Positions 8,714 through 18,675 of a stretch of DNA of 64,000 nt are shown piece by piece. This stretch comes from Paracoccaceae bacterium (lineage in GTDB: Bacteria; Pseudomonadota; Alphaproteobacteria; Rhodobacterales; Rhodobacteraceae). The notes under the pieces are model-generated. The model did no database searches, had not been told where the DNA came from, and saw only the letters and a list, made by a program, of their open reading frames with translations. The DNA lies in NCBI GenBank assembly GCA_020832655.1, contig JAFIEF010000007.1, positions 21,404-85,403 on the forward strand, written 5' to 3'. The number at the start of each line of letters is the position of its first letter. Position 1 is the first letter of the stretch. A program made the translations under genes and the position numbers.

Positions 8714-9550
8714 ATGCAGAAGTTCAGCTCATATCTTGACCATTTCGGGTTTCACCAGCGTCCGTTTTCGCTGACGCCGGACCCTGAATTCCTGTTCTGG
8801 TCAGATGCTGCGCGCGGTGCTTACGCGATGCTGCAATATGGGCTGGCCACGCGCGCGCCGATCACGCTGCTGACCGGCGAGATTGGTGCGGGCAAGACCG
8901 TTCTTCTTCAGCATTTCATCGAAGAGGTCGAGGATGATGACACTTTGTCCATCGCCCTTGTCACCAATACCCGCCCCAACACGCGCGAAATCCTGCAATG
9001 GTTGCTGCCGGAACTGCTTCAGTCCGATCTGGGCGAAGAGGCCCGCTTTCTGAAGGTGCAGGAATTTCTGATCCGCGAATATAATGAAGGGCGTCGTGTG
9101 CTTCTGGTCATCGACGAGGCGCAGAACCTGTCGTCAGAGGCGCTGGAAGAATTGCGGATGCTGACCAATATCAATCTGGGCAAGGAAGAGGTGCTGCAGC
9201 TCTTTCTGATCGGCCAGCCGGAATTGCGCGACAATGTACGCCGCCCCGATCTGGTGCAGTTCGCGCAACGTGTCGCGGCGAATTACCATCTGCCCTATAT
9301 GAAGGCCGACACGGTCGCCCAATATATCGCGCATCGTCTGACCGTGGCGGGCGGGCGGCCCAGCCTGTTCAGCAAGCAGGCTGCTATGCTGGTGTTCGAG
9401 GCCACAGGCGGGGTGCCGCGGCTGATCAACCAGCTTTGCGACATGGCGCTGACCTATGCCTATGCAGAAGGCGCGCCGGTGATCAAGCGCGCCACCGTGC
9501 AGGCCGTGCTGGATGACGGCATCTTCTTTTCCCCGGTCGACAGGAAATAG
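8714..9550 (+). CDS. ExeA/GspA-type AAA ATPase
   Basis: An AAA ATPase of 278 residues. The opening FGFHQRPFSLTPDPEFLFWS is typical of the ExeA/GspA and exopolysaccharide-associated ATPase family. Walker A is GEIGAGKTVLLQHF near residue 56 and Walker B is VLLVIDEAQNLS near 128; QFAQRVAANYHLPYM and GVPRLINQLCDMAL follow, as expected. There is no C-terminal peptidoglycan-binding or transmembrane part. Relatives in exosortase and exopolysaccharide loci energise assembly or regulate export. The neighbouring divergent sugar transferase supports an exopolysaccharide role. AAAGGA at 8705-8710 supports this start. Confidence 0.88.
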   Translation: MQKFSSYLDHFGFHQRPFSLTPDPEFLFWSDAARGAYAMLQYGLATRAPITLLTGEIGAGKTVLLQHFIEEVEDDDTLSIALVTNTRPNTREILQWLLPELLQSDLGEEARFLKVQEFLIREYNEGRRVLLVIDEAQNLSSEALEELRMLTNINLGKEEVLQLFLIGQPELRDNVRRPDLVQFAQRVAANYHLPYMKADTVAQYIAHRLTVAGGRPSLFSKQAAMLVFEATGGVPRLINQLCDMALTYAYAEGAPVIKRATVQAVLDDGIFFSPVDRK

Positions 9551-9554
9551 CGCG

Positions 9555-9977
9555 TCACCAATGCCCGGTATTGCCCATGCTTGCCCAGGGTTCCCGTGGC
9601 GGCAACGCGCCGCCCTGTTGCAGCAACTCGATCGAGATATTGTCGGGTGAACGCACAAAGGCCATGCGCCCGTCGCGCGGGGGGCGGTTGATGGTTACGC
9701 CAGCTTCCTGCAATTCGGCGCATTTGGCATAGATATCCTCGACCTCATAGGCCAGATGCCCGAAATGGCGACTGTCAGAAGGCAGGCCGTCATCCCCATC
9801 CCAGTTATAGGTCAGTTCCACCGGGCATTCAGGCTGGCCGGGCGGGGCCATGAAGACCAGCGTGAAGCGGCCCTGTTCATGATCCATGCGGCGGGTTTCT
9901 TCCAGACCCAGCAACCGGTAGAAGGCGATAGATTTTTCCAGATCCCTGACCCGGACCATTGTGTGCAGATAGCGCAT
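9555..9977 (-). CDS. gloA: Lactoylglutathione lyase (glyoxalase I)
   Basis: GloA isomerises the methylglyoxal-glutathione hemithioacetal to S-lactoylglutathione. The product has 140 residues. The metal ligands are visible: His in MRYLHTMVRV, Glu in CPVELTYNW, His in HFGHLAYEV and Glu in NISIELLQQ. The frame is open further upstream, but MRYLHTMVRVRDLEKS at 9977 is the family start. It is convergent with the ATPase gene (4 bases apart) and divergent from thyA. Confidence 0.95.
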   Translation of the reverse strand: MRYLHTMVRVRDLEKSIAFYRLLGLEETRRMDHEQGRFTLVFMAPPGQPECPVELTYNWDGDDGLPSDSRHFGHLAYEVEDIYAKCAELQEAGVTINRPPRDGRMAFVRSPDNISIELLQQGGALPPREPWASMGNTGHW

Positions 9978-10101
9978 GATATGTGTCCCTGTTGCCTGTG
10001 TCGAAGATAACAGCGCCATCGCGCGGATCAATGGGGGTTTCAGAATCATGTGAAACCCGCATATGCTGGCGCACCACATCATCTTGTAGCGCGGTCGAAA
10101 A

Positions 10102-10881
10102 ATGAAGCAGTATCTGGATGCATTGCAGCATATCCTTGATCATGGCGTGCCGTCTGATGATCGAACCGGTACTGGCACGCTGGCGGTATTCGGGATGCAG
10201 ATGCGCTTTGATCTGGCTGATGGCTTCCCGCTTGTCACCACAAAGCGCGTGCATCTGAAATCCATCATTCACGAACTGCTCTGGTTCCTGTCAGGGGACA
10301 CGAATGTTGGGTATCTGCAAGAAAACGGCGTGACGATCTGGGATGAATGGGCCGATGCCACAGGCGATCTGGGGCCGGTCTATGGCCGCCAGTGGCGCAA
10401 TTTCGGCGGTGTCGACCAGATTGCCGAATTGCAGCGCATGATCCGCGACACCCCCGACAGCCGCCGCATGATCGTGTCGGCCTGGAACCCGCCCGATGTG
10501 CCGGATATGGCGCTGCCGCCCTGCCATACGCTGTGGCAGGTGCGGGTGCTGGGCGGCAGGCTGCATCTGCAACTCTATCAGCGTTCGGCCGACATGTTTC
10601 TGGGCGTGCCGTTCAACATTGCCTCCTATGCGCTGCTGGCGCTGATGCTGGCGCATGTGACCGGGCTGAAACCGGGCAGTTTCGTGCATACATTGGGCGA
10701 CGCCCATATCTATTCCAACCATATGGAGCAGGTGCGCACCCAGCTGGCGCGCGCGCCCCGCCCCCTGCCGCAGATAACCCTGCTGCGCCGCCCCGACAGC
10801 ATCTTTGATTTCCGGTACGAGGATTTCCGCATCCAGAACTACGACCCGCATCCCGCGATCAAGGCACCGGTGGCGGTTTAG
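10102..10881 (+). CDS. thyA: Thymidylate synthase
   Basis: ThyA methylates dUMP to dTMP using methylene-tetrahydrofolate, releasing dihydrofolate. The protein has 259 residues. [13 protein letters not shown], the catalytic-cysteine motif PPCHTLWQV near residue 143, [17 protein letters not shown] and the C-terminal IKAPVAV are all present. The start [12 protein letters not shown] matches the family. folA follows three bases later, so the enzyme that regenerates tetrahydrofolate is cotranscribed. Confidence 0.97.
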   Translation: MKQYLDALQHILDHGVPSDDRTGTGTLAVFGMQMRFDLADGFPLVTTKRVHLKSIIHELLWFLSGDTNVGYLQENGVTIWDEWADATGDLGPVYGRQWRNFGGVDQIAELQRMIRDTPDSRRMIVSAWNPPDVPDMALPPCHTLWQVRVLGGRLHLQLYQRSADMFLGVPFNIASYALLALMLAHVTGLKPGSFVHTLGDAHIYSNHMEQVRTQLARAPRPLPQITLLRRPDSIFDFRYEDFRIQNYDPHPAIKAPVAV

Positions 10882-11379
<498 letters not shown>

Positions 11380-11440
11380 AGCTGCGCGCCCCAGCCTTTA
11401 TGTGCGAAATGTGACATGTCGCAAGGAAAGGGCGCAGCCA

Positions 11441-11758
11441 ATGCATATTCAGGTCAACACTGACAACACCATCGAGGGGCGCGAGGATGTCACGCGCTTC
11501 GTGACGCAAGTGGTCACGTCCAAGCTGGGCGCGGTGTCTGGCCCGATCACGCGGGTAGAGGTGTATCTGCAAGATCAGAACGCCACCAAGCACGGCCCGG
11601 ATGACAAGCATTGCAAGGTCGAAGTCCGGCTTCAGGGGCGCAAGCCCGTTGTGGTGGATGCCGCAGCCGACAACATCAAGTCTTCGGTCACGGCGGCGGT
11701 TGACAAGATGCGCAACCTGCTGGACCGTGAATTGGGCAAGATGCGCGCGCATCGGTGA
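11441..11758 (+). CDS. Short HPF/RaiA-type ribosome-associated protein
   Basis: A 105-residue protein with the HPF/RaiA fold: MHIQVNTDNTIEGREDVTRF, VEVYLQDQNA, CKVEVRLQGRKP, and a C-terminal helix rich in K and R. This family binds the decoding centre and silences ribosomes in stationary phase. It lacks the C-terminal dimerisation domain of long HPF, so it would resemble the short enterobacterial forms. A GGAAAGGG is about eight bases upstream of the chosen ATG; the frame itself opens at 11402. Located after folA and closed by a terminator. Confidence 0.8.
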   Translation: MHIQVNTDNTIEGREDVTRFVTQVVTSKLGAVSGPITRVEVYLQDQNATKHGPDDKHCKVEVRLQGRKPVVVDAAADNIKSSVTAAVDKMRNLLDRELGKMRAHR

Positions 11759-11920
11759 TATGCAGGCGATAGGGCGCAGGCGAGTGTGGTCATGCTGCAA
11801 CGCTTCTGGTCTTTTGCCGGGTGCGTCAATATCTGGGGATGGGGTTGGTTCCGGCTACTATCGCTGCGTTCGGCACGGCGATAGCGAGCGCCTGTTGCAT
11901 TTCTGAACTGTATCGATTCG

Positions 11921-11940
11921 GGCGCGCAAGCGCGCCTTTT
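11921..11940 (+). terminator. Terminator after the HPF-type gene
   Basis: GGCGCG-CAAG-CGCGCC forms a tight 6-base-pair stem followed by TTTT, about 160 bases beyond the HPF-type stop. It probably ends the thyA-folA-HPF transcript. Confidence 0.75.
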
Positions 11941-11999
11941 CTGCCCCATGCGTGGAAAACCCTGCGCCACGGCATAAAACATTGCCATTTTTGGCTGTA

Positions 12000-12030
12000 T
12001 TGTCTATTTTGTTAAACAAGCAGTTAATAT
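12000..12030 (+). promoter_or_regulatory. Candidate promoter/operator region of the cellulose operon
   Basis: The gap 11759-12200 before the cellulose operon has an AT-rich island at about 11970-12050. Within it TTGTCT (12000-12005) and TAATAT (12025-12030) are spaced by 19 bases, a possible sigma-70-type pair. The perfect palindrome TTGTT-A-AACAA (12009-12019) lies between them and could be an operator. GGTCATTTGACC at 12110-12121 is a further small palindrome. The assignment is tentative. Confidence 0.3.
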
Positions 12031-12200
12031 CCGGCGCAATAATACCGGAATGTTGCCGCGATCCATCGTCAGAATGGACACGGCAAGAGGCAAGGGCAAG
12101 GAATGGGCAGGTCATTTGACCACGGCATGATGGCGCATGGGGTTACAGCATGTCTTGCTGTGGCCGACTACGCATATCTGCTGCCCGGGCAGGCAGGGAT

Positions 12201-12869
12201 ATGGTCAACAGGATTTACCTCAATCGATTGAGTTGCGGCGGCGTTGCAAAGCGGTTGCGCCTGACGCTTATGGGCGTTCTGGGCGGCATTGTGCTGCAAG
12301 CCTGCGATGGCGGGATGATGGCCTCGTTTCAGGGGGAAAGCCCCACGGAACTGGCCGAGGCGCTAAGCGAATACCGCGTGGTACCGGCCTCGCGCGCGCT
12401 GATCAATGTGCCCCATGCGCTGATCGTGCTGGAGCGCGAGCTTGACGGTGTGCTGGAGCAGCGCATCACCCTGCCCAATTCGACCAGCCTGAAAGGCGAA
12501 AATGTCATCCTGCTGCGCGCCCAGACGGCGCGCGCTGCCAGTCGTTCGCGGCTGGTGCTGGAGAATGTGCTGCAGCAATTCGGCGGCGCGCCATCGCCGT
12601 TCACATCGATCGAGGAAAGCGCGCTGACGGCCACCAGCGACGCATATGGCGACATCACCTATACAACCCTGCGTCCGGGCGGGGATTTGACCTGCGTTCT
12701 GGCGTTTCGCCGTTCGCAGATCGGCAGCCGCCCGCTGCCGCGCGGTGCGTCCTCTCTCGACATCATGCTGCGCAACTGTGTCTCTGGCTCGGCGGAACGC
12801 GCTTTGCAACCGATCATGGGGTCGGATGCGTTTGGACTGGCCAGCCCGGTCTTTGGGCGCGGGTCATGA
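12201..12869 (+). CDS. bcsN: BcsN-like cellulose operon lipoprotein
   Basis: A product of about 222 residues with a lipoprotein signal: basic KRLRL, hydrophobic TLMGVLGGIV and the lipobox LQAC. Alphaproteobacterial cellulose operons of the Agrobacterium/Rhodobacter type begin with a bcsN gene of this size and kind, and position directly before bcsA supports the call. Its role in cellulose synthesis is not established; an outer-membrane or periplasmic accessory part is likely. The start is uncertain (ATG 12201 has only a weak GGGA upstream; 12270 is another option, right at the signal core). Ends 15 bases before bcsA. Confidence 0.75.
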   Translation: MVNRIYLNRLSCGGVAKRLRLTLMGVLGGIVLQACDGGMMASFQGESPTELAEALSEYRVVPASRALINVPHALIVLERELDGVLEQRITLPNSTSLKGENVILLRAQTARAASRSRLVLENVLQQFGGAPSPFTSIEESALTATSDAYGDITYTTLRPGGDLTCVLAFRRSQIGSRPLPRGASSLDIMLRNCVSGSAERALQPIMGSDAFGLASPVFGRGS

Positions 12870-12884
12870 GGAGTAGGTGGTGAC

Positions 12885-15326
12885 ATGAGTCTGCTGATTG
12901 CAACACGCCGACTGCGCCCGGCCGAGATACTGCTTGCGCTGCTGTGGTTCGCAATCGTCATTCCGCTGGCCTTTCTGGCCAGCATCCCCACCTCTAATGC
13001 GGTGCAGGGGGCGCTGGGGCTGTTCGCGGTGCTGATCGTGGCGGCGCTGAAGCCGTTTACGATGAAGACGATTGTCGCGCGTTTCGTGCTGCTGGCCGTG
13101 GCCAGCGCGATTGTGATGCGCTACTGGTTCTGGCGACTGACCGAAACCCTGCCATCGATGTCGAACCCACTGGAATTCGGCATCGCGCTGTCGCTGTTCA
13201 TCGTCGAAACCTATGCGATCTGGGTGTTCTTCGTCAGCTCTTTCGTGACCGCCGACCCGGTGCACCGGGCCTTGCCGCCCAAGGTCGCGGCGGCCAGCCT
13301 GCCTACGGTCGATATTCTGGTGCCCAGCTATAATGAACCCACCGAAATGCTGGCTGTGACCCTGTCGGCGGCAAAGAACATGCATTACCCGGCCAGCAAG
13401 CGCACGGTCATCCTGTGCGATGATGGCGGCACGGATGAGCGCTGCAACCATGAAGACCCCGAGATTGCGCGCAAGTCGCGCGCGCGGCGGGCCGAGTTGC
13501 AGGCGCTATGCGCAGAGCTTGGGGTCGAATATTCGACCCGCGCCCGCAATGTGCATGCCAAGGCCGGGAACATGACCGCAGCACTGCAAAAGCATCACAG
13601 TGAACTTGTCGTGGTGTTCGACGCCGACCACGTTCCCGCGCGCGATTTCCTAGCGCGCACAGTTGGTTATTTCGTGGCCGACCCGAAACTGTTTCTGGTG
13701 CAGACACCGCATTTCTTCCTCAACCCCGACCCGATTGAACGCAATATAGGGCTGCGCGCCGATTGCCCGCCGGAAAACGAGATGTTCTATCATCAGGGCC
13801 ATCGCGGGCTGGATCGCTGGGGGGGCGCGTTCTTTTGCGGCTCGGCTTCGGTGCTGCGGCGCGCGGCGCTGGATGATGTGGGCGGGTTTGCGGGCGACAC
13901 CATCACCGAAGACGCCGAAACCGCGCTGGAAATCCATTCAAAGGGCTGGAAGAGCATCTATGTCGATCATGCCATGATCGCCGGGCTGCAACCCGAAACC
14001 TTTGTCAGTTTCATCGAACAGCGCGGGCGCTGGGCGGCGGGAATGATGCAGCTTCTGATGCTGAAAAACCCGCTGCGGCGCAAGGGCATGAGCCTGAGCC
14101 AGCGGTTGTGCTATCTGAACTCGATGACCTTCTGGCTGTTTCCGCTGGTGCGGATGGTCTTCATTCTGGCACCCTTGGCTTATCTGTTCTTCGGCTTGCA
14201 GATCTTCGTGGCCACGATCCAGGAAGTTCTGGTCTATATGGGCGCCTATATGGCGATCAGCTTCATGGTGCAGAATGCGCTTTATGCGCGGGTGCGATGG
14301 CCGCTGATTTCCGAACTCTACGAGACCGCGCAAGCCCCTTACCTGTCGGGTGTTGTCCTGCGCACCATCTTCAAGCCGCGCGGGGCGAAATTCAACGTCA
14401 CGGCCAAGGATGAAACCCTGGCAGAGGATTTCGTGACCCCGATCTACAAGCCGTTGCTGGCGATCTGGGTGCTTTGCCTTCTGGGCGTGCTGGCGGGGGC
14501 AGTGCGCTGGATGCTGTTTCCGGGCGACCACAATATCCTGGCGATCGTGGGCGGCTGGGCGGTGTTCAACTTCGTGATCGTCAGCGCCGCCCTGCGCGCG
14601 ATTGCAGAACGTCAGCAGCGCCGCAGCGTGCCGCGCGTGCCGATGCAGGTGCCCGCTGTCGCCGCGATTGGCCGCGACGGCCAGTTCAGCTTTACGGCTG
14701 CGACGGTGCTGGATGCCTCGACCGGGGGGGCGCGGCTGCTGCTGCGACCCGGACCCGATACCGACATGGAGGAGATGGCACAGATCAGGCAAGGCTATGT
14801 GCTGTATTTCACCCCCGAATTTCCGCGTAGCCCGCATCTGGAAAACGCCGTTCGGGTGCAGGTCCAGAATGTCCGCAACGACAATGCAGGCTTGATTATC
14901 GGGGTGCGGTTTGATCGCGAGCAACCCATGATCGTGCGCGAAACCGTCGCGCATCTGATCTTTGGCGATTCGCATGTCTGGGAAGCTGTGCGTGCCAGCA
15001 AGAACAAGCCAAAGGGCATGCTGGCGGGCTTTTCCTATGTGGTCGCGCTGGCCTTTACCAGCGTCTATGGTGCATTCCTTGCGCTGGCCAATGAACCGGC
15101 GCGTCGGCGTCGCGCGGCCGAACGAGAGCGTACCGAAATCGGAGAGACCCAGACCCCGGCCCATATCCTGGCCTTTGGTGAAGCCTTCGACCCGGTGGTG
15201 GTCAATCCTGACCTGCCCCAACCCTATTCACCGGCGGAACATCGGCGTTTCTTGAAACACAATGCCGGGGCTGGGCATCCCTTGTCGGGTGCCCCCACTT
15301 ATGACCGGGACGGAGGCATCACATGA
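12885..15326 (+). CDS. bcsA: Cellulose synthase catalytic subunit with PilZ domain
   Basis: BcsA polymerises UDP-glucose into beta-1,4-glucan and threads it through the inner membrane. The 813-residue product shows four N-terminal hydrophobic segments, then the GT2 domain with VDILVPSYNEPTEM (~142), DDGG (~179), FDADH (~245), TEDAE (~341) and QRGRWAAGM (~379), then more membrane segments. The PilZ domain follows with RRSVPRVP (~580) and DASTGGARLLL (~610), the c-di-GMP-binding signature, so activity is expected to depend on c-di-GMP. All catalytic motifs are intact. A GGAG precedes the ATG, and the stop overlaps the bcsB start. Confidence 0.97.
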   Translation: MSLLIATRRLRPAEILLALLWFAIVIPLAFLASIPTSNAVQGALGLFAVLIVAALKPFTMKTIVARFVLLAVASAIVMRYWFWRLTETLPSMSNPLEFGIALSLFIVETYAIWVFFVSSFVTADPVHRALPPKVAAASLPTVDILVPSYNEPTEMLAVTLSAAKNMHYPASKRTVILCDDGGTDERCNHEDPEIARKSRARRAELQALCAELGVEYSTRARNVHAKAGNMTAALQKHHSELVVVFDADHVPARDFLARTVGYFVADPKLFLVQTPHFFLNPDPIERNIGLRADCPPENEMFYHQGHRGLDRWGGAFFCGSASVLRRAALDDVGGFAGDTITEDAETALEIHSKGWKSIYVDHAMIAGLQPETFVSFIEQRGRWAAGMMQLLMLKNPLRRKGMSLSQRLCYLNSMTFWLFPLVRMVFILAPLAYLFFGLQIFVATIQEVLVYMGAYMAISFMVQNALYARVRWPLISELYETAQAPYLSGVVLRTIFKPRGAKFNVTAKDETLAEDFVTPIYKPLLAIWVLCLLGVLAGAVRWMLFPGDHNILAIVGGWAVFNFVIVSAALRAIAERQQRRSVPRVPMQVPAVAAIGRDGQFSFTAATVLDASTGGARLLLRPGPDTDMEEMAQIRQGYVLYFTPEFPRSPHLENAVRVQVQNVRNDNAGLIIGVRFDREQPMIVRETVAHLIFGDSHVWEAVRASKNKPKGMLAGFSYVVALAFTSVYGAFLALANEPARRRRAAERERTEIGETQTPAHILAFGEAFDPVVVNPDLPQPYSPAEHRRFLKHNAGAGHPLSGAPTYDRDGGIT

Positions 15327-17596
15327 TCATCTGGCCTGCATTGTCGTTGCGCCGGTATGCCTGCCTCGCCCGTGCCGCAGCCGTTGCGTGCATGGCCCTG
15401 CTGGCGGCTGCCCCGATGGCAACGGCGCAGACCGGCGGGTTGATCGGTCTGCCAGAGGATGATGGCTTCGCCGATTTCGCCCCGGATGAGCCGTATTTCC
15501 ATGCCGAAAACCGGATCGATCCGGCCCGCCGCGGTTTCGAGACCCCCGTAGAAGACGGCTTCGCCAGTTGGGTTACGCCGTTGCGTCTGGTCGATATGCG
15601 TATTCGCAGCCGGGACGGGGTGGCGCGGGTTACGGGCGAGCGTCAGGTGGTCGATTTCGATCTTTATGTTACCGCCGCGTCAGAACATCGCAGAATGCAG
15701 CTTGTCACGCAGTCCAGCATCGATCTGTTGCCGGAACGCTCGCAGATGCATCTGCGCGTTAACGGGGTCGATCTGGGGCAGGCGCGGCTTGGCAGTTTTG
15801 ACGGGCTGGAGGCTCAGGGCTTTGATATTCCCAGTAACGTGCTGGTCAATGGCCGCAACCAGGTTCAGATCGAATTCCATCAGCGCCACCGCATCTATTG
15901 CGGGCCAGAGGCATCATTCGGGTTATGGACCGATATCGACCTGACCCGTTCGGGGCTTGTGGTTGCGCATGAACTAAGCGACGTGTCGGCCAACAGCTTC
16001 ATCATGGCGCTGGCCGCACAGGCCGCGCATCCGCAACCGGTCGAGATTCGCGGGCTGGATCGTCTGGATCGCGACATGGCCGAAAGATGGCGGGCCGATC
16101 TGGTGCGGCGCTTCAATCAGGCGCTGCTGGGAGAGCCTGTTGTGTTTCGCTTCAGTGATTACTGGACCGTTCAGGACACCCGCCGCGCCCATGCGCGGGT
16201 CACGATCCTGCCTGCCGCGCAAAACCGCGTCAGCTATCGGGTGGGCGGGGATGGTGCGCAGGTTCTGGTGCTGGAACTGGCCCCGGATGCGCAGCCGGAC
16301 GACTTGCTGGGTGAAATTGCGGAATTCGCGCCCCAGCCATCGGCACAGCGTGCGCCGATGGTGCATCCCGTGCGCAATATGCCCTTTTCCGAGATCGGCA
16401 TCCGCACCGAAAGCTTCTCGCAACGCTATGCCGCGCGGCACTATCCGTTCCGCCTGCCTGATGACTGGCTGGTGCTGACAGCGGCCAAGGCGCGGATCAA
16501 TTTCGATTATGTCTACGCCACGGGCCTGCCGCATGATGCGATGCTGCTGCTTAGCGTCAATGGCACCGCCATCCGCCTGCTGCCCCTGCGCCATGAGGGC
16601 GGGCAGATGATCACTGAATTCCCGATTGATTTTGAAGCCCGCATCATGCAGCCGGGCACCAACACGCTGTCCTTCGAACTGATGGTGCCGGGTGATCCGC
16701 CCGATCTGCCCTGTCCGGCAGTGGACCGCCCGTTCCTGCAAATCAGCGAGACCTCGACCCTGCATGTGCCCTATAGCCCGAAGATGGCGATCCCGGATAT
16801 GGATCTGGCGTTCGGGGCGTTGACGCCTGACAGCATCCGCATCAATGACATGAGCGCGCGCGCCTATAGCGAGGCCGATGTGCTGACGCTGCGCGCCGCG
16901 CTGGCGCGCGCGCAGGCAGATATCCGGCCCGCCACGCTGCATCTGATCTCGATCGATGACCTTGGTTCAGTTCCGGCGGCGCATCACCGCGCAGATCGGC
17001 GCTTGCTGGAAGATGTGGTGCTGAACCTGCCCGAGATCCCCGGCCCCGAGGACGACATGCTGCTGGCCTTCAGCGATGACCCCTTCGCGCAGCGTCGCCA
17101 GCAGGGGGTGGGTATGGTGGCCTCTATGCGCGCGGCGGTCAGCAATGCGCTGGGCGCAGTGGCCGACAGCGTGAAATGGGTCACGGACCGGGTTTTCCCC
17201 AGTTCCGGCGACCAGTTGAACAACTGGCTGGCAGAGCGGCGCGGGCAGGCGATCCTGTTCCAGCTTGACCCTAACCGGCCTGACGAAATCTGGATGCTGC
17301 GCAGCCCCGACAGCGATATCCATGTCATCGCCCATTCCATCGCGGCCGCGCGCAGCTATGGTTCCGGCCCCAGGGGGCAGGTGTCGATCCTGGGCTATGA
17401 CGGGCGGTGGGACAACTGGATTGCGCCCGACCGCCGCCCGATCCTGCTGGAGCCGTGGTCATGGGACAATTTCCGCTATGCGCTGGGCAATTTTGTTTCT
17501 GCACGTCCGATCTTCTACACCATCATGGTGCTGTTTCTGGCGCTGAGTTCCGCGCTGGTGGCGCTGCGTCTGGTCATTTCCACAAGGGAAAACTGA
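15323..17596 (+). CDS. bcsB: Cellulose synthase periplasmic subunit BcsB
   Basis: BcsB is the periplasmic partner of BcsA, with carbohydrate-binding and flavodoxin-like domains that guide the nascent chain; the C-terminal anchor is needed for BcsA activity. The product has 757 residues with an N-terminal signal peptide (hydrophobic core around AAAVACMALLAAAPMATAQ) and one C-terminal transmembrane helix (FYTIMVLFLALSSALVALRL). The start ATG overlaps the bcsA stop as ATGA, implying translational coupling. Confidence 0.95.
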   Translation: MIIWPALSLRRYACLARAAAVACMALLAAAPMATAQTGGLIGLPEDDGFADFAPDEPYFHAENRIDPARRGFETPVEDGFASWVTPLRLVDMRIRSRDGVARVTGERQVVDFDLYVTAASEHRRMQLVTQSSIDLLPERSQMHLRVNGVDLGQARLGSFDGLEAQGFDIPSNVLVNGRNQVQIEFHQRHRIYCGPEASFGLWTDIDLTRSGLVVAHELSDVSANSFIMALAAQAAHPQPVEIRGLDRLDRDMAERWRADLVRRFNQALLGEPVVFRFSDYWTVQDTRRAHARVTILPAAQNRVSYRVGGDGAQVLVLELAPDAQPDDLLGEIAEFAPQPSAQRAPMVHPVRNMPFSEIGIRTESFSQRYAARHYPFRLPDDWLVLTAAKARINFDYVYATGLPHDAMLLLSVNGTAIRLLPLRHEGGQMITEFPIDFEARIMQPGTNTLSFELMVPGDPPDLPCPAVDRPFLQISETSTLHVPYSPKMAIPDMDLAFGALTPDSIRINDMSARAYSEADVLTLRAALARAQADIRPATLHLISIDDLGSVPAAHHRADRRLLEDVVLNLPEIPGPEDDMLLAFSDDPFAQRRQQGVGMVASMRAAVSNALGAVADSVKWVTDRVFPSSGDQLNNWLAERRGQAILFQLDPNRPDEIWMLRSPDSDIHVIAHSIAAARSYGSGPRGQVSILGYDGRWDNWIAPDRRPILLEPWSWDNFRYALGNFVSARPIFYTIMVLFLALSSALVALRLVISTREN

Positions 17597-17598
17597 AC

Positions 17599-18675
17599 AT
17601 GAAGCGAAGAACCCTTCTGGCAAGTCTGGCAGCGATTGGTGCAAGCGGGCTGGCGCGCCCTGCGATGTCCGCGCCCCCGGCTGATCTGGCCAAGCTGGCA
17701 CGCCCGCTCTGGGACGCATGGAAAACCGCTTTCCTGAAATCGGATGGCCGGGTGGTGGACATGCTGCAGCACGAATCCAGTCATTCCGAGGGACAGGGCT
17801 ATGGCATGGTGCTGGCCAGCTTTTTTGACGACGCTTCGGCCTTTGCGCGCATGTATGAATGGACCGAGCGTCATCTGGCCGTGCGCCCCGACCCGCTGCT
17901 GGCTTGGCGCTGGCTGCCAGGGCAGGCCAACCCGGTGCCTGATCGCAACAACGCTTCTGACGGGGATCTGTTCTATGCCTGGGCCCTGGCACGCGGGGCG
18001 GCGAATTTCGGCAACCGCAGCTATCTGACCCGCGCGCAGGCAATTGCGCAGGCGCTGGCGGAAAGCTGTGTCATCGCCATGCCCGGCAATGACGAGCGCA
18101 GCCTGCTGCTGCCTGCAATTCATGGCTTCCGTCATGACAGCCATGTCACCATCAACCCGTCCTATTACATGCCGCTGGCAATGCGCGAACTGGCCGCGGC
18201 AACGGGCGTCAGCCGTCTGGCGCTGGCCGCGCAGCATGGCGAGGCGTTGCTGAGCGATCTGGCCGCGGAAGGGCTGGTGCCCGATTGGGTCGATATTTCG
18301 GCCGAGGGCATGCGCCCCTCTGACAATCTGTCGGCCAATGCCGGATATGAGGCGCTGCGCGTGCCGCTGTTCATGATCTGGTCGCGTCAGCCCCAGCATT
18401 CCGCAGTGCGCCGGATGGCGGCGCTATATGAACGCACGGTCAAGCCCGGAGTTGCCGTGCCGACGATCATCGAGCCGTTTTCCGGCGTGGTTCTGGAAAG
18501 CAGCCCTGATCTGGGCTATCAGGCGCTTGCGGGTCTGGCCATGTGCTCGGGGCGCAACTTGCTGGGTGCGGCGATGCCGCCCTTCAGCCCCGATCAGCCC
18601 TATTACCCGGCAACCTTGCAGCTTTTTGCCGTGGTTGCCGCCCATGAAACCCTGCCCGAATGCGTGCCGATATGA
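17599..18675 (+). CDS. bcsZ: Endo-beta-1,4-glucanase, glycoside hydrolase family 8
   Basis: BcsZ is the periplasmic endoglucanase of cellulose operons and is needed for normal polymer output. The 358-residue product starts with a signal peptide (MKRRTLLASLAAIGASGLARPAMSA). The GH8 active-site elements are present: the acid glutamate in SHSEGQGYGM near residue 63 and the aspartate in SDGDLFYAWAL near 120. The frame opens upstream inside bcsB, but this ATG lies two bases after the bcsB stop and begins with a signal peptide. The end overlaps the next gene by ATGA. Confidence 0.95.
   Translation: MKRRTLLASLAAIGASGLARPAMSAPPADLAKLARPLWDAWKTAFLKSDGRVVDMLQHESSHSEGQGYGMVLASFFDDASAFARMYEWTERHLAVRPDPLLAWRWLPGQANPVPDRNNASDGDLFYAWALARGAANFGNRSYLTRAQAIAQALAESCVIAMPGNDERSLLLPAIHGFRHDSHVTINPSYYMPLAMRELAAATGVSRLALAAQHGEALLSDLAAEGLVPDWVDISAEGMRPSDNLSANAGYEALRVPLFMIWSRQPQHSAVRRMAALYERTVKPGVAVPTIIEPFSGVVLESSPDLGYQALAGLAMCSGRNLLGAAMPPFSPDQPYYPATLQLFAVVAAHETLPECVPI

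Noticed and set aside
12012..12027. TTAA-N8-TTAA before the cellulose operon as a CtrA site
   Set aside because: The spacer is eight bases; CtrA requires seven.
13938..15221. A 427-residue frame opposite bcsA
   Set aside because: Antisense shadow of a gene with intact catalytic motifs.
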